Source: an uncultured Bacteroidota bacterium | GTDB taxonomy: Bacteria; Bacteroidota; Bacteroidia; Bacteroidales; P3 | Reading direction: 5' to 3' | Length of the DNA stretch: 64,000 bases | NCBI GenBank assembly: GCA_902771735.1 | Contig: CACXXO010000006.1 | Span: forward strand, 1 to 64,000 | Part shown: piece after piece, positions 25,529 through 33,729 of the stretch | Numbering within the stretch: the stretch's first letter is position 1 | Layout: each line of letters opens with the position of its first letter | Translations under genes and position numbers: made by a program | The notes under the pieces: generated by a model | What the model was told of the DNA's origin: nothing | Databases searched by the model: none | What the model saw: only the letters and a program-made list of their open reading frames with translations

Positions 25529-26305
25529 TTATTTTCCCTGAAATTCGCATTTGCCTTTGGTGAGGAAGGCTTGCATGCCGTTCTTCTGGTCCTCGGTACT
25601 GAAGCACATGCCGAAGGCTTGATTCTCGAAGGCAATGGCGTCCTCTGCCTCCATGTCGAACTCGGTGTTGATGCAGAGCTTGGCGGCGCTGACGGCCAGG
25701 GGGGCGTTGGCGGCAATCTGAGTGGCGAGCTCGAGAGCACGATTCATCAGGTCGGCCTGGGGAAGGACTTCGTTGACGAGGCCTATGCGCAGGGCTTCGT
25801 CGGCTTTGATGTTCTTGCCACTGAAAATGAGTTGTTTGGCTATGCCCATGCCTACGAGACGAGCGAGACGCACGGTGCCGCTGAAGCCGGGGATGATGCC
25901 GAGACCCACCTCGGGCTGGCCAAAGCGGGCGTTGTCGGAGCAGATGCGGATGTCGCAGGCCATGGCCAGTTCGCAGCCTCCGCCGAGGGCGAAGCCGTTG
26001 ACGGCAGCGATGACGGGGCAGGGGAGTGTCTCGATGCGGCGGAACACGGCGGCGCCGCGTTTGCCGAAAGTCTCTCCCTGCTGTGGGCCGAGGGGCGCCA
26101 TCTCGCTGATGTCGGCACCGGCCACAAACGACTTCTCACCGTCGCCGGTGATGATGAGGCAGCGGAAGTTGCCTCCCTCAATTTCGTCAAGATATTCGTC
26201 AATTTCGCCCAGAATGGCGCTGTTGAGTGCATTGAGGCTTTTGGGGGCGGAGATGGTCATGATGGCAATATTGCCTTTTTCTTCTATTTTCAGGTATTCG
26301 TACAT
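25529..26305 (-). CDS. crt: Enoyl-CoA hydratase (crotonase)
   Basis: 258 residues. ITGDGEKSFVAGADISEM forms the oxyanion-hole region, PVIAAVNGFALGGGCELAMACDIRI is the crotonase signature, and FGQPEVGLGIIPGFSGTVRL carries the catalytic Glu region. The C-terminal helix ends FLTKGKCEFQGK. It hydrates crotonyl-CoA to 3-hydroxybutyryl-CoA. It is the first gene of crt-hbd and has a clear promoter at 26378-26347. Confidence 0.93.
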   Translation of the reverse strand: MYEYLKIEEKGNIAIMTISAPKSLNALNSAILGEIDEYLDEIEGGNFRCLIITGDGEKSFVAGADISEMAPLGPQQGETFGKRGAAVFRRIETLPCPVIAAVNGFALGGGCELAMACDIRICSDNARFGQPEVGLGIIPGFSGTVRLARLVGMGIAKQLIFSGKNIKADEALRIGLVNEVLPQADLMNRALELATQIAANAPLAVSAAKLCINTEFDMEAEDAIAFENQAFGMCFSTEDQKNGMQAFLTKGKCEFQGK

Positions 26306-26346
26306 TTCTATTTGTGAGTTTTAAATGGTTGAATAATTTCAAACTG

Positions 26347-26378
26347 CAAAAATACGAAATAATATTGATATGGCCAAA
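26347..26378 (-). promoter_or_regulatory. -33/-7 promoter of crt-hbd
   Basis: On the minus strand TTTG (26378-26375) and TATTTTTG (26354-26347) are 20 bp apart, with the -7 box 41 nt before the crt ATG. It sits just after the cca stop, so crt-hbd is transcribed independently of the upstream minus-strand genes. Confidence 0.75.
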
Positions 26379-26385
26379 TGATTTT

Positions 26386-27831
26386 TCATTCTTTCGGCTT
26401 GAGGCCGAGGGAGGAGGCGATGTCGAGCATCATCTGCCAGGCGGCGTCGCGATCGTTGGGGATTTTGCCGTCGAGGATGGCGTCTTTGATGGCGTCCTTG
26501 ATGGTGCCTATCTCACGACAGGGACCGATACCGAAGGTGGTCATAATGTCTTCGCCGGAGACGGGTGGCTGGAAGTTGCGGATACGGTCGCGCTCTTCGA
26601 GCTCCACCAGTTTGAGTTTCACCAGTTCGAAGTTGGCTTTGTGGCGGCGCACTTTCTCTGGGTTTTTGCTGGTGATGTCGGCGTTGCAAAGGAGCATGAG
26701 GTCGTCGATGTCGTCGCCGGCCTCGAAGAGGAGACGGCGGACTGCGGAATCGGTGACTTCGTCTTCGGAGAGGACAATAGGGCGCATGTGGAGCATGACG
26801 AGTTTCTCGACGTAGCGTTCCTCGGCGCCAAGAGGAAGGCGCAGGCGTTTGAAGATGCGTTTGACCATGTGGGCGCCGCGGGCTTCGTGGCCGTGGAAGG
26901 TCCATCCTTGTTTGGCATCGTAGCGCTTGACGCCGGGCTTGCCGATATCGTGCAACAAGGCAGCCCAGCGGAGCCAGAGGTTGTCGGCAGTCGAGGCGAC
27001 GTTGTCGAGCACCTGCATGGTATGGAAAAAGATGTCCTTATGGCCACGGCCGTCGACAGTCTCGACACCTTGGAGGGCGGAGATTTCGGGGAGGATGAGG
27101 GGAAGGAGACCGCATTTCTGCAACAACTTGAAACCGAGGGAGGGGTTGGGGGAGAGTATGATTTTGTTGAGTTCCACCATGATGCGTTCCATGGAGACAA
27201 TCTCGATACGATGGGCGTTGCGGGAGATGGCGGAGAAGGTGTCGTCGGCAATGCGGAATCCCAGCTGCGAGGCGAAGCGGATGGCGCGCATCATGCGGAG
27301 CGGGTCGTCGGAGAAGGTGATGTCGGGGTCGAGGGGTGTGCGGAGGATGCCGTCGTTGAGGTCTCGAATACCGCCGAAGGGATCCATGAGTGCGCCGTAG
27401 CGACCCTCGTTGAGGCAGACGGCAAGGGCGTTGACGGTGAAGTCGCGCCGATTTTGGTCGTCCTGCAGGGTGCCGTTTTCAACGATGGGTTTGCGTGAGT
27501 CGTGGCTGTAGCTTTCGCGACGTGCACCGACAAATTCGAGCTCGTAGGTGCGGTTGGAATTGGCAGGGGTGTAGAGAAAACTGGCGGTGCCAAAGTTTTT
27601 GAAGACAGAGACTTTACTTCCGCCAAGGACTTCTGCCGAAGTTTTGGCCAATTCGATACCGATATGGACTTCGCCTCCTTGGTCGCGACCAACGCAGACG
27701 ACGTCGATGTCGGTGCATGGACGCTGGAGGAAATAGTCGCGCACCACGCCGCCTACAGCATAGGCGTCGATGTTCAGCTGGTCGGCGCAACGGCCGATGG
27801 CTCTGTAAAGATCAAGTCCCAGGTCAATCAT
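26386..27831 (-). CDS. cca: CCA-adding tRNA nucleotidyltransferase / poly(A) polymerase family, with HD domain
   Basis: 481 residues from ATG 27831 (MIDLGLDLYRAIGRCADQLN). The frame is open further upstream into the neighbouring lipoprotein gene, but that part is a low-complexity shadow. Nucleotidyltransferase motif VGGVVRDYFLQRPCTDIDVV, then RRDFTVNALAVCL, ITFSDDPLRMMRAIRFASQL, and an HD domain (WAALLHDIGKPG). The enzyme builds or repairs the CCA end of tRNAs in the cytosol; tRNA-Met here encodes its CCA, so repair is the minimum role. It starts 13 nt after the MORN-like lipoprotein stop. Confidence 0.92.
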   Translation of the reverse strand: MIDLGLDLYRAIGRCADQLNIDAYAVGGVVRDYFLQRPCTDIDVVCVGRDQGGEVHIGIELAKTSAEVLGGSKVSVFKNFGTASFLYTPANSNRTYELEFVGARRESYSHDSRKPIVENGTLQDDQNRRDFTVNALAVCLNEGRYGALMDPFGGIRDLNDGILRTPLDPDITFSDDPLRMMRAIRFASQLGFRIADDTFSAISRNAHRIEIVSMERIMVELNKIILSPNPSLGFKLLQKCGLLPLILPEISALQGVETVDGRGHKDIFFHTMQVLDNVASTADNLWLRWAALLHDIGKPGVKRYDAKQGWTFHGHEARGAHMVKRIFKRLRLPLGAEERYVEKLVMLHMRPIVLSEDEVTDSAVRRLLFEAGDDIDDLMLLCNADITSKNPEKVRRHKANFELVKLKLVELEERDRIRNFQPPVSGEDIMTTFGIGPCREIGTIKDAIKDAILDGKIPNDRDAAWQMMLDIASSLGLKPKE

Positions 27832-27844
27832 TGGTGTTCGGTGT

Positions 27845-28390
27845 TCAGTATTCCTGAGTGGTGGCCAGAGTGCCGTCGGGATTGTAGATTTCCCACGTGC
27901 CGGTGCGCTGTCCCTGGTGATATTGGCCGATGTAGTAGGGTACTCCATTCTCTCGGAAAACCTTGTAAGGACCTTCTTCGAGACCGTGGAGGAACTGGCT
28001 CTCGGCCTGTGGGGTACCATTGGGGAAGTAGAATGTCCAGGTGCCTTCGCGGAGACCGTTGACGATGTTGCCGTGGGAGCGGGTCTGCATGTTGGGGTAG
28101 AACTGTTGCCAGAGTTCGGATACGCCATTGGGAGCGTAGGGAAGGTAGAAGCAGACGGTCATGGGATGGCCTTCGGGGCCAATCTCAACGACGCGCAGGG
28201 AGTCACAGTCGGGATAATAGGGCTCGCCTTTTTGGTCGAGGAATTGCCATGTGGCATTGAGACTGTCGGTGCCTTCGTATTGGCAGATGGCGACGATGTG
28301 ATTGTCGGAGGCGCGGAATTCGCGCGTTGTGGTGTTGTTGCAGGCGGCGCAAGAGAGGGTCGCGAGCATGATTATCAGATATTTCCTCAT
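27845..28390 (-). CDS. MORN-like repeat lipoprotein
   Basis: 181 residues from ATG 28390, with a lipoprotein signal ending in LSCAAC (Cys17 or so). The C-terminal half has three to four copies of a toxin-antitoxin-like MORN pattern: HGNIVNGLREGTWTFYFPNG, HGLEEGPYKVFRENG and YHQGQRTGTWEIYNPDG, each a two-strand hairpin with a conserved Gly and aromatic. Such MORN_2 repeats are common in Bacteroidota envelope proteins, with no defined function. It leads a two-gene unit with cca and has a -7 box upstream. Confidence 0.8.
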   Translation of the reverse strand: MRKYLIIMLATLSCAACNNTTTREFRASDNHIVAICQYEGTDSLNATWQFLDQKGEPYYPDCDSLRVVEIGPEGHPMTVCFYLPYAPNGVSELWQQFYPNMQTRSHGNIVNGLREGTWTFYFPNGTPQAESQFLHGLEEGPYKVFRENGVPYYIGQYHQGQRTGTWEIYNPDGTLATTQEY

Positions 28391-28413
28391 AAAATGCAAG
28401 ATGGTTTTGAATG

Positions 28414-28421
28414 CAAAGATA
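28414..28421 (-). promoter_or_regulatory. Candidate -7 promoter element of the MORN lipoprotein-cca unit
   Basis: On the minus strand TATCTTTG, 23 nt before ATG 28390 and just downstream of the terminator hairpin of the preceding unit. No -33 TTTG at the standard distance. Confidence 0.55.
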
Positions 28422-28426
28422 CGAAA

Positions 28427-28464
28427 AAAAATTGAAACGAAAGCCCCTCAACAAGGAGGGGCTT
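28427..28464 (-). terminator. Terminator after the DUF4956 gene
   Basis: AAGCCCCTC (28441-28449) pairs perfectly with GAGGGGCTT (28456-28464) across a 6-nt loop. On the minus strand it is followed after a few bases by a run of T. It lies 7 nt after the DUF4956 stop. Confidence 0.7.
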
Positions 28465-28470
28465 GGGGAA

Positions 28471-29184
28471 CTATTTGTCTTTGAATTTGGTTAGCATGTC
28501 GATGTCGTTGGGCTCGGGATCATCGGGGATATAGGTTACTTTGAGAAATGCTGTGTCCTTGAGGAAGTTGATGCTTCCCACTTGCACCTTGATGATGTCA
28601 AGTCCGGTGCGCTCGCGGAGGTCGGCGAGGAGTTCTTCGCGACGGTCGGGGCGGATGAGCTCTATTTTTTCGTAGGTGATGATTTTGTGGCCGTGACGTT
28701 TGGAAAAGCCCAGTGTTTCGAGGAGCCAAATGAGGAGTATGACAAGAAGATTGGTGGCGACAAAAGCAGCGTAGGAGGAGGTGAGACCGGAGCCATTGAT
28801 GATGGAAATACCGATGAGTACGAAGAGGTATGTCATCTCTCGTATGGGCAATTGTTCTGTTCGGTAGCGTATCATGCTGAAAATGGCAAAAAGTCCCAGG
28901 GCAAGGGTCATTTCCATCTGCAGGTTCTGCAGGTGATAGAGAATGAGGAAGATGGTGGCGGAGAAGAGCATATAGGTGAAGTAGTAGTCGCGGCGGTGAC
29001 TCTTCTTGTAATATAGGAAGTGTGTGATAATCCAGCATATGAGGAGGTTGAAACCGAAACGGATGAGGAAGGTCCAAAGACTTGGGGCGTCGAATAGGGG
29101 CACTCCGAGGAGGTCGATACTTTGGTCGCCTTGCGGAAACTCGGCGGCGATGGAGGGGTCGAATTCCAATTGTAGCAGTTTCAT
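28471..29184 (-). CDS. DUF4956 membrane protein
   Basis: 237 residues with four or five membrane helices between about 38 and 160 (for example FLIRFGFNLLICWIITHFLY and YAAFVATNLLVILLIWLLET) and a cytosolic C-terminal ferredoxin-like region (YEKIELIRPDRREELLADLR). The segment GLFAIFSMIRYRTEQLPIRE is typical of DUF4956. In many bacteria this family is encoded beside a VTC-domain polyphosphate polymerase, as here (4-nt overlap). A role in membrane-associated polyphosphate handling is an inference from that pairing. Confidence 0.85.
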   Translation of the reverse strand: MKLLQLEFDPSIAAEFPQGDQSIDLLGVPLFDAPSLWTFLIRFGFNLLICWIITHFLYYKKSHRRDYYFTYMLFSATIFLILYHLQNLQMEMTLALGLFAIFSMIRYRTEQLPIREMTYLFVLIGISIINGSGLTSSYAAFVATNLLVILLIWLLETLGFSKRHGHKIITYEKIELIRPDRREELLADLRERTGLDIIKVQVGSINFLKDTAFLKVTYIPDDPEPNDIDMLTKFKDK

Positions 29185-29936
29185 AGGGTATGGATTTTTT
29201 TGATGAACAACAATTTGGGTTTAAATCGGTTGTGCTTTGCCGAAGGATCTGTCAGTGCGGTACCGATGCAGTATTTGCTCATGCGCCGTGGTTGAATGTG
29301 GAGCTCGTGGAGAGTCCGTTCAATGTCCGATTGTGGGGCGCAAGCGGAATGCTTCACCTCAATGACAAGGAGCTTGTGTATATCGGCGTCCTGTCCTGTG
29401 GCACGGTTGTGGAATACGATGTTGCTGTCTATGGTAACGCGCTCGGTCATGCCTTTGTCAACGAGGGTTATCCGTTCGAACCGGTTTTCAATGCATGGGT
29501 GCAATGCTGCAACAGGGTAGGGGGTGTTCTTTTCGATAAATTGGTATATTTCGGATAGTGTAAGCACTTTGTCGAACATTGACACATCGACAGGAATCCT
29601 CACCTTGCTTGTCTTCTTTCGATTGTCTTTGTTTTTGATTTCAAAGAAAGTGGTGTTGGTAGAACGATAGGTACGGACGCGGAGCTTTTGGCGGTTAAGT
29701 TTCTGGTTGTGATGCATGGTGTACATGGCCAGATCGTTGGTGTCAAAGTATAGAGTACGATAAGGTGACAGGGGATTGCCGTCTATGTGCTGAACATAGT
29801 AGCGCCCGGCGATGCGTTCGAGGATATCCTCAAGCATTCCGGTTGGGGCCAGGTATTTCTGATCCACCCGATTCATCAGATGGACGGCTCTCATGTCGTC
29901 GAGCCCGATGGGCGCCATCTGTTCCAATACATTCAT
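29181..29936 (-). CDS. VTC-domain polyphosphate polymerase-like protein
   Basis: 251 residues. VDQKYLAPTGMLEDILERIA, YRTLYFDTNDLAMYTMHHNQ, the basic RQKLRVRTYR and FFEIKNKDNRKKTSKVR line the triphosphate tunnel of the VTC family; a late Glu in LVIEVKHSA completes it. The yeast relative Vtc4 makes polyphosphate from ATP. The protein has no membrane segment; the overlapping DUF4956 gene could supply the membrane part. It overlaps the small secreted-protein gene before it by 4 nt as well. Confidence 0.88.
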   Translation of the reverse strand: MNVLEQMAPIGLDDMRAVHLMNRVDQKYLAPTGMLEDILERIAGRYYVQHIDGNPLSPYRTLYFDTNDLAMYTMHHNQKLNRQKLRVRTYRSTNTTFFEIKNKDNRKKTSKVRIPVDVSMFDKVLTLSEIYQFIEKNTPYPVAALHPCIENRFERITLVDKGMTERVTIDSNIVFHNRATGQDADIHKLLVIEVKHSACAPQSDIERTLHELHIQPRRMSKYCIGTALTDPSAKHNRFKPKLLFIKKIHTL

Positions 29937-30340
29937 TTGTAACTGTATTCGTAGGTCTTCGTGCTCTCAAGTTTTCCGTTGGGCTTGTAGTTGTATTGTT
30001 TGCGACGTGTGCCGTCGTCGTTGTATTCAAATTTCTTGATGCGTGAGACGTGGTTCTTGCTGTTGTATTCAATCTGACGGCTACATTTTGTGGAGTTGCC
30101 TTCGTATTCATAGACGGTACGCCTCTTTTGTCCATAGGATGCATATTCTATTTCCTCTATTTTTCGGCCTTGTGCATCGTAGGTGACGATGTTGTCGAGG
30201 TAGGGCGTGGAACTGCCGCTCTTGGTGTTCCATTCCTTGATCACGAGGTTTTTCTTTCGCTCGCGCTTGTCTTTGCTTTGTGCGTAGATGCTACCGCCGA
30301 TGAGGCTAAGTATCAATATGACGATGAGTTTCTTGTTCAT
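29933..30340 (-). CDS. Small secreted basic protein of unknown function
   Basis: 135 residues, signal peptide MNKKLIVILILSLIGGSIYA. The mature protein is rich in Lys, Tyr and Ser and has weak Tyr-Asp/Tyr-Asn repeats (VTYDAQGRKIEEIEYASYG, FEYNDDGTRRKQYNYKPNG), similar in rhythm to RHS/YD-like or MORN_2 strands. The stop overlaps the VTC gene start by 4 nt, so it is translated with the VTC-DUF4956 pair, which may mean an envelope-side partner. No enzyme motif was seen. Confidence 0.7.
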   Translation of the reverse strand: MNKKLIVILILSLIGGSIYAQSKDKRERKKNLVIKEWNTKSGSSTPYLDNIVTYDAQGRKIEEIEYASYGQKRRTVYEYEGNSTKCSRQIEYNSKNHVSRIKKFEYNDDGTRRKQYNYKPNGKLESTKTYEYSYK

Positions 30341-30363
30341 GATTTATTTTAGGTTGAAGGTGT

Positions 30364-32181
30364 TCAATTGGAATGTATGTAATCGTAAAGGATTTTGGCT
30401 TTTGCCGGGCCTATGGCATCTGTCAGGTCGGCGAGGGTCTGTATCTGTATCTGTTTGACGCTACCAAAACGCAACAGCAAATCGTGGGCGGTCTTGGGCC
30501 CGATGCCGGGTATTTCGGTGAGAGAGGTACGAAATGTGCCTTTCGAACGCTTGTCTTTGTGGAAGGTGATGGCGAAACGGTGCACCTCGTTCTGTATCTG
30601 TTCCAACAGGTGGAAGACAGCGTCGGTGGGCTTGAGTTGAACCACAGCTATGTGTTCCCGTTCGTCGTAGCGTAGCAGTTGCGAGGTGTGGTGACGGTCG
30701 TCTTTGGCCAATCCGGCAATGGGGATGTCGAGTCCCAACTGTTCGCGCAGCACGCGGCGTGCCATTTCCATCTGTCCTTCACCTCCGTCGACGATGAGCA
30801 GGTCGGGCAGTTTGGCATTCTCCTTTTTCAAACGGCTGTAGCGCCTTTCGATAACTTCGGCCATCGAGGCGTAGTCGTCGGGGCCTTCCACGGTTTTGAT
30901 GTTGAACTTGCGGTATTCTTTTCGGTTGGGTTTTCCACCGGTGAAACGCACCATGCCTGCCACCGGATAGGCTCCTTGGATGTTCGAGTTGTCGAAGCAT
31001 TCGATGTCCATCGGCAGTGAAGGCAATTGCAGGGCACGCTGGATTTTCTCCAATAGTTTTACCGCCTGTGGGGCAGCATCCCCCTCGGTCAGCATGCGCT
31101 GGTGGCGGCATTGCTTTTGGTAACTGTCCACGTTGCGCAGCGACAGCTCCAACAGTTTGCGCCGGTCGCCTTTGGGGTCGGCATTTTGAACGATGTAGTC
31201 TTCCGGAATGTCTGCCACTCGGAAAGGCAGGATGACCTCGCGGGCGGTGCTCTGTGTCTGCTCGTGGAGGGCGGGAATCACCGTGGCGAGGATTTCCTCG
31301 TCGCTCTCGTCGAGTTGTTTCTTTATCTCGTTGCTGAAGCTGTAGATGATGCTGCCGTTCTTGATGCGCATCATGTTGACGTAGGCAAATCTCTCGTCGC
31401 TGAGTATGCTCACCACGTCGACATCCTTGACATTGGTGTCCACCACCGTCGAGCGGCTCTGGTATTCTTCCAGCAGGTGTATCTTCTGTTTCAAATGCTC
31501 GGCCTCCTCGAATCGGAGGTCGTTGGCGAGGGCGAACATCCGCTCTTTCATGTTCTCTACAATCTCGCCGAAGTCACCTTTCAGTATGCGGCGTATGTTC
31601 TCGATGGTGGCCAGGTATTCTTCCTTCGATTGTTTCCCCGCGCAGGGGGCGCCGCAGAGACCTATCTGGTGCTTCATGCAGGGACGGTTGCCCATCATGT
31701 TGCATGTTCGGTATTGGAACAGATGGCGGATAATGTCCTGCAGTTCGCGCAGGATGCGTCCGTTGGGATAGGGGCCGAAATACTGCCCTTTGATTTTATG
31801 GTTGCGGGTGTAGAGCAGCCGGGGGTATTCTTCGTCGGTGATGCAGAGGTAGGGATAGCTCTTGTCGTCCTTGAGCATCGAGTTGTAGCGCGGCTGGTAT
31901 CGTTTGATGAGCGAGTTCTCCAGCAGCAGGGCGTCAACCTCGGTGGCCACTACCGTGACACGGATGTCGTAGATATTCCTCACCAGCATCTTTATCTTGG
32001 CGCTCTTGTCGTCGTAGTGAGAGAAGTAGCTCGAAACTCTCCGCAGCAGGTTCTTTGCCTTGCCCACATAGATGACTTTTCCCGAGGCGTCGAGGTGTTG
32101 GTAAACCCCTGGGGTCTCGGGAATGGTCTTGAGGCGCATGGCAATGCGCTCGATATTCTTGTTGATGCTGCTGTCTATCAA
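30364..32181 (-). CDS. uvrC: Excinuclease ABC subunit C
   Basis: 605 residues, full length. N-terminal GIY-YIG nuclease (PETPGVYQHLDASGKVIYVG), a Cys-containing stretch (CMKHQIGLCGAPC), the UvrB-binding UVR region (LRFEEAEHLKQKIHLLEEYQ), the RNase-H-like endonuclease domain (IECFDNSNIQGAYPVAGMVR, LLIVDGGEGQMEMA) and C-terminal helix-hairpin-helix motifs (LTEIPGIGPKTAHDLL). It makes the dual incisions of nucleotide excision repair. It overlaps gldH by 4 nt upstream and is followed by the small secreted-protein gene after 23 nt. Confidence 0.96.
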   Translation of the reverse strand: MIDSSINKNIERIAMRLKTIPETPGVYQHLDASGKVIYVGKAKNLLRRVSSYFSHYDDKSAKIKMLVRNIYDIRVTVVATEVDALLLENSLIKRYQPRYNSMLKDDKSYPYLCITDEEYPRLLYTRNHKIKGQYFGPYPNGRILRELQDIIRHLFQYRTCNMMGNRPCMKHQIGLCGAPCAGKQSKEEYLATIENIRRILKGDFGEIVENMKERMFALANDLRFEEAEHLKQKIHLLEEYQSRSTVVDTNVKDVDVVSILSDERFAYVNMMRIKNGSIIYSFSNEIKKQLDESDEEILATVIPALHEQTQSTAREVILPFRVADIPEDYIVQNADPKGDRRKLLELSLRNVDSYQKQCRHQRMLTEGDAAPQAVKLLEKIQRALQLPSLPMDIECFDNSNIQGAYPVAGMVRFTGGKPNRKEYRKFNIKTVEGPDDYASMAEVIERRYSRLKKENAKLPDLLIVDGGEGQMEMARRVLREQLGLDIPIAGLAKDDRHHTSQLLRYDEREHIAVVQLKPTDAVFHLLEQIQNEVHRFAITFHKDKRSKGTFRTSLTEIPGIGPKTAHDLLLRFGSVKQIQIQTLADLTDAIGPAKAKILYDYIHSN

Positions 32182-32693
32182 TCCTCGAGGGCTTTGTAAT
32201 CTATCTCGGTGCGTTCGATGTCGAGCCGCAGGCTGTAGAGCCCTTCCAACTCGTATTGGCTGGTGGCCTGCCCAATGTCCATGCGGTAGACGCCTTTATC
32301 GTTGAATGTGAAGAACGGACGGATTGTCTGTCTCATCACACGGAGTCCTTTTTTAGTGCGTCCTTTTTGCATCTCGCCTTTCCAGCGCCCGTGCTCCACA
32401 AGGTTGATGTAGGCGTAGAACATGCGGCGCTCGCCGTCGGGGCTGTACATGTTCACCGTCAGCGGCAGTTGCTCGTTGCGCATCAGCGCGCTGTCCACCA
32501 CCACCTCTATGTCGATGCGGTAGTAGTCGTCGGGATTCTCCACTTTGACATCGAAACTTTCGGGTGTGAAGCGCTGCCACACGGCGCGGTCAAACTCGCG
32601 TGTCTCGTCAATCAGCACTTGTTTTCCTCCGCACGAACACAGCAACAGAACCCCTAATATGACTGTATATATTTTTCCCACTTTATTTCTCAA
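32178..32693 (-). CDS. gldH: Gliding motility / type IX secretion lipoprotein GldH
   Basis: 171 residues with a lipoprotein signal (VGKIYTVILGVLLLCSC, then GGK). The body matches GldH in order: early ETREFDRAVWQRFTPESFDV, PLTVNMYSPDGERRMF, and near the end RQTIRPFFTFNDKGVYRMDI. GldH is one of the Gld lipoproteins of Bacteroidota associated with gliding and type IX secretion; non-gliding members keep it. The longest frame starts at TTG 32693, a codon created by an AT-rich repeat 3 nt after the asd stop; GTG 32681 is an equally good start. The two type-B cargo proteins in the window are possible clients. Confidence 0.82.
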   Translation of the reverse strand: MRNKVGKIYTVILGVLLLCSCGGKQVLIDETREFDRAVWQRFTPESFDVKVENPDDYYRIDIEVVVDSALMRNEQLPLTVNMYSPDGERRMFYAYINLVEHGRWKGEMQKGRTKKGLRVMRQTIRPFFTFNDKGVYRMDIGQATSQYELEGLYSLRLDIERTEIDYKALED

Positions 32694-32716
32694 TTCTTAA
32701 TTCTTGATTCTTGATT
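32687..32716. repeat. AT-rich short repeat at the asd-gldH junction
   Basis: Tandem AATCAAGAATTAAGAATTGAG-like units (read on the minus strand). The repeat encodes the last residues of asd (ESRIKN and stop) and the first codons of the longest gldH frame. Confidence 0.6.
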
Positions 32717-33692
32717 CAATCAGCGCCTGCATGATTTGCACGGCGTTCGTCGCAGCACCTTTGCGAATGTTGTCGGCCACCACCCACAGGTTCAGCGTTC
32801 GGGGTTGCGACGGGTCGCGGCGCACTCGTCCGACGAACACCTCGTCCCGGTGATGGGCCGTGATGGGCATCGGATACAGGTTCTTCGACGGGTCGTCGTA
32901 GAGCACCACTCCCGGCGTCGCCTCTATCAGGCGACGTACCTCGTCAATCTCGAACTCTCTCTTCAACTCCACATTCACCGACTCGCTGTGACCGCCCACT
33001 ACCGGCACGCGGGCCACCGTGGCGGAAACCATGATGTCCGGGTCGCCGAAAATCTTCCGCGTCTCGTCAACCAGCTTCTGCTCCTCCGTAGTGTAGCCCG
33101 TCTCCAACCAGTCGCCACCGTGAGGAAACAGGTTGCGGTGTATCGCATAGGGATAGGCCATCTCCTCAGGTCTCTCCCCTCGCTCTTCCGCCTCCAGTTG
33201 CTTCACCGCTTTCAACCCTGTTCCTGTAATGCTCTGGTAGGTCGAAACAACGATGCGGCGAATGCCGTATTCACGCTCCAATGCGGAAAGGGCAAGTACC
33301 ATCTGGATTGTTGAGCAGTTCGGATTGGCAATGATGCGGTCTCCCGCTTTTACCGATGCAATGTTGATTTCGGGCACCACCAATGGCTTGTCGGCATCTT
33401 TGCGCCACGCCGACGAATTGTCGATAACCACCGTGCCTCTCTCGGCAAACAGCGGCGCATACTCGCGCGATGCCGTTGCCCCTGCCGAGAATATCGCATA
33501 GTCGGGCTCTGCCGCTATCGCCTCTTCTACACTCACCACTGTCAACTCGCGCCCTGCATATGCAATCTTTTTGCCCACCGACTTCGGCGATGCTGCCACA
33601 ATCACCTCCTCTTTACCATAGCCACGTTCTGCCAACACCGTCAGCATCTCTCTGCCCACTAAGCCCGTCGCTCCAACAACAGCAATCTTCAT
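32697..33692 (-). CDS. asd: Aspartate-semialdehyde dehydrogenase
   Basis: 331 residues. NADP-binding VVGATGLVGREMLTVL, phosphate-binding VIDNSSAWR, the active-site cysteine in IIANPNCSTIQMV (C126) and a GGHSESVNVE substrate segment. It reduces aspartyl phosphate in the path to lysine/diaminopimelate, threonine and methionine. The C-terminal ESRIKN is encoded by an AT-rich repeat and may not be ancestral. It leads the asd-gldH-uvrC run. Confidence 0.95.
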   Translation of the reverse strand: MKIAVVGATGLVGREMLTVLAERGYGKEEVIVAASPKSVGKKIAYAGRELTVVSVEEAIAAEPDYAIFSAGATASREYAPLFAERGTVVIDNSSAWRKDADKPLVVPEINIASVKAGDRIIANPNCSTIQMVLALSALEREYGIRRIVVSTYQSITGTGLKAVKQLEAEERGERPEEMAYPYAIHRNLFPHGGDWLETGYTTEEQKLVDETRKIFGDPDIMVSATVARVPVVGGHSESVNVELKREFEIDEVRRLIEATPGVVLYDDPSKNLYPMPITAHHRDEVFVGRVRRDPSQPRTLNLWVVADNIRKGAATNAVQIMQALIESRIKN

Positions 33693-33728
33693 AATTCTTA
33701 AACCTTAAACCTTAAACCATAAACCTTG
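33693..33728. repeat. Short AAACCTT tandem repeat between the second type-B cargo gene and asd
   Basis: Four to five copies of the heptamer AAACCTT (as CTTAAACCTTAAACCATAAA) fill the 37-bp gap. The arrangement resembles the other AT-rich junction repeats but has a different unit. Confidence 0.6.
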
Positions 33729-33729
33729 A

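Noticed and set aside
24602..26317. Long plus-strand open frame (571 codons) opposite hbd and crt
   Set aside because: It is antisense to two clear enzymes; GC-rich codon bias leaves the opposite frame open, and its Gly/Asp/Val/His-rich composition is typical of such shadows.
27832..28128. N-terminal extension of cca upstream of ATG 27831
   Set aside because: The extra 99 residues lie inside the MORN lipoprotein gene in another frame and are Ser/Thr/Pro shadow text; cca homology starts at MIDLG.
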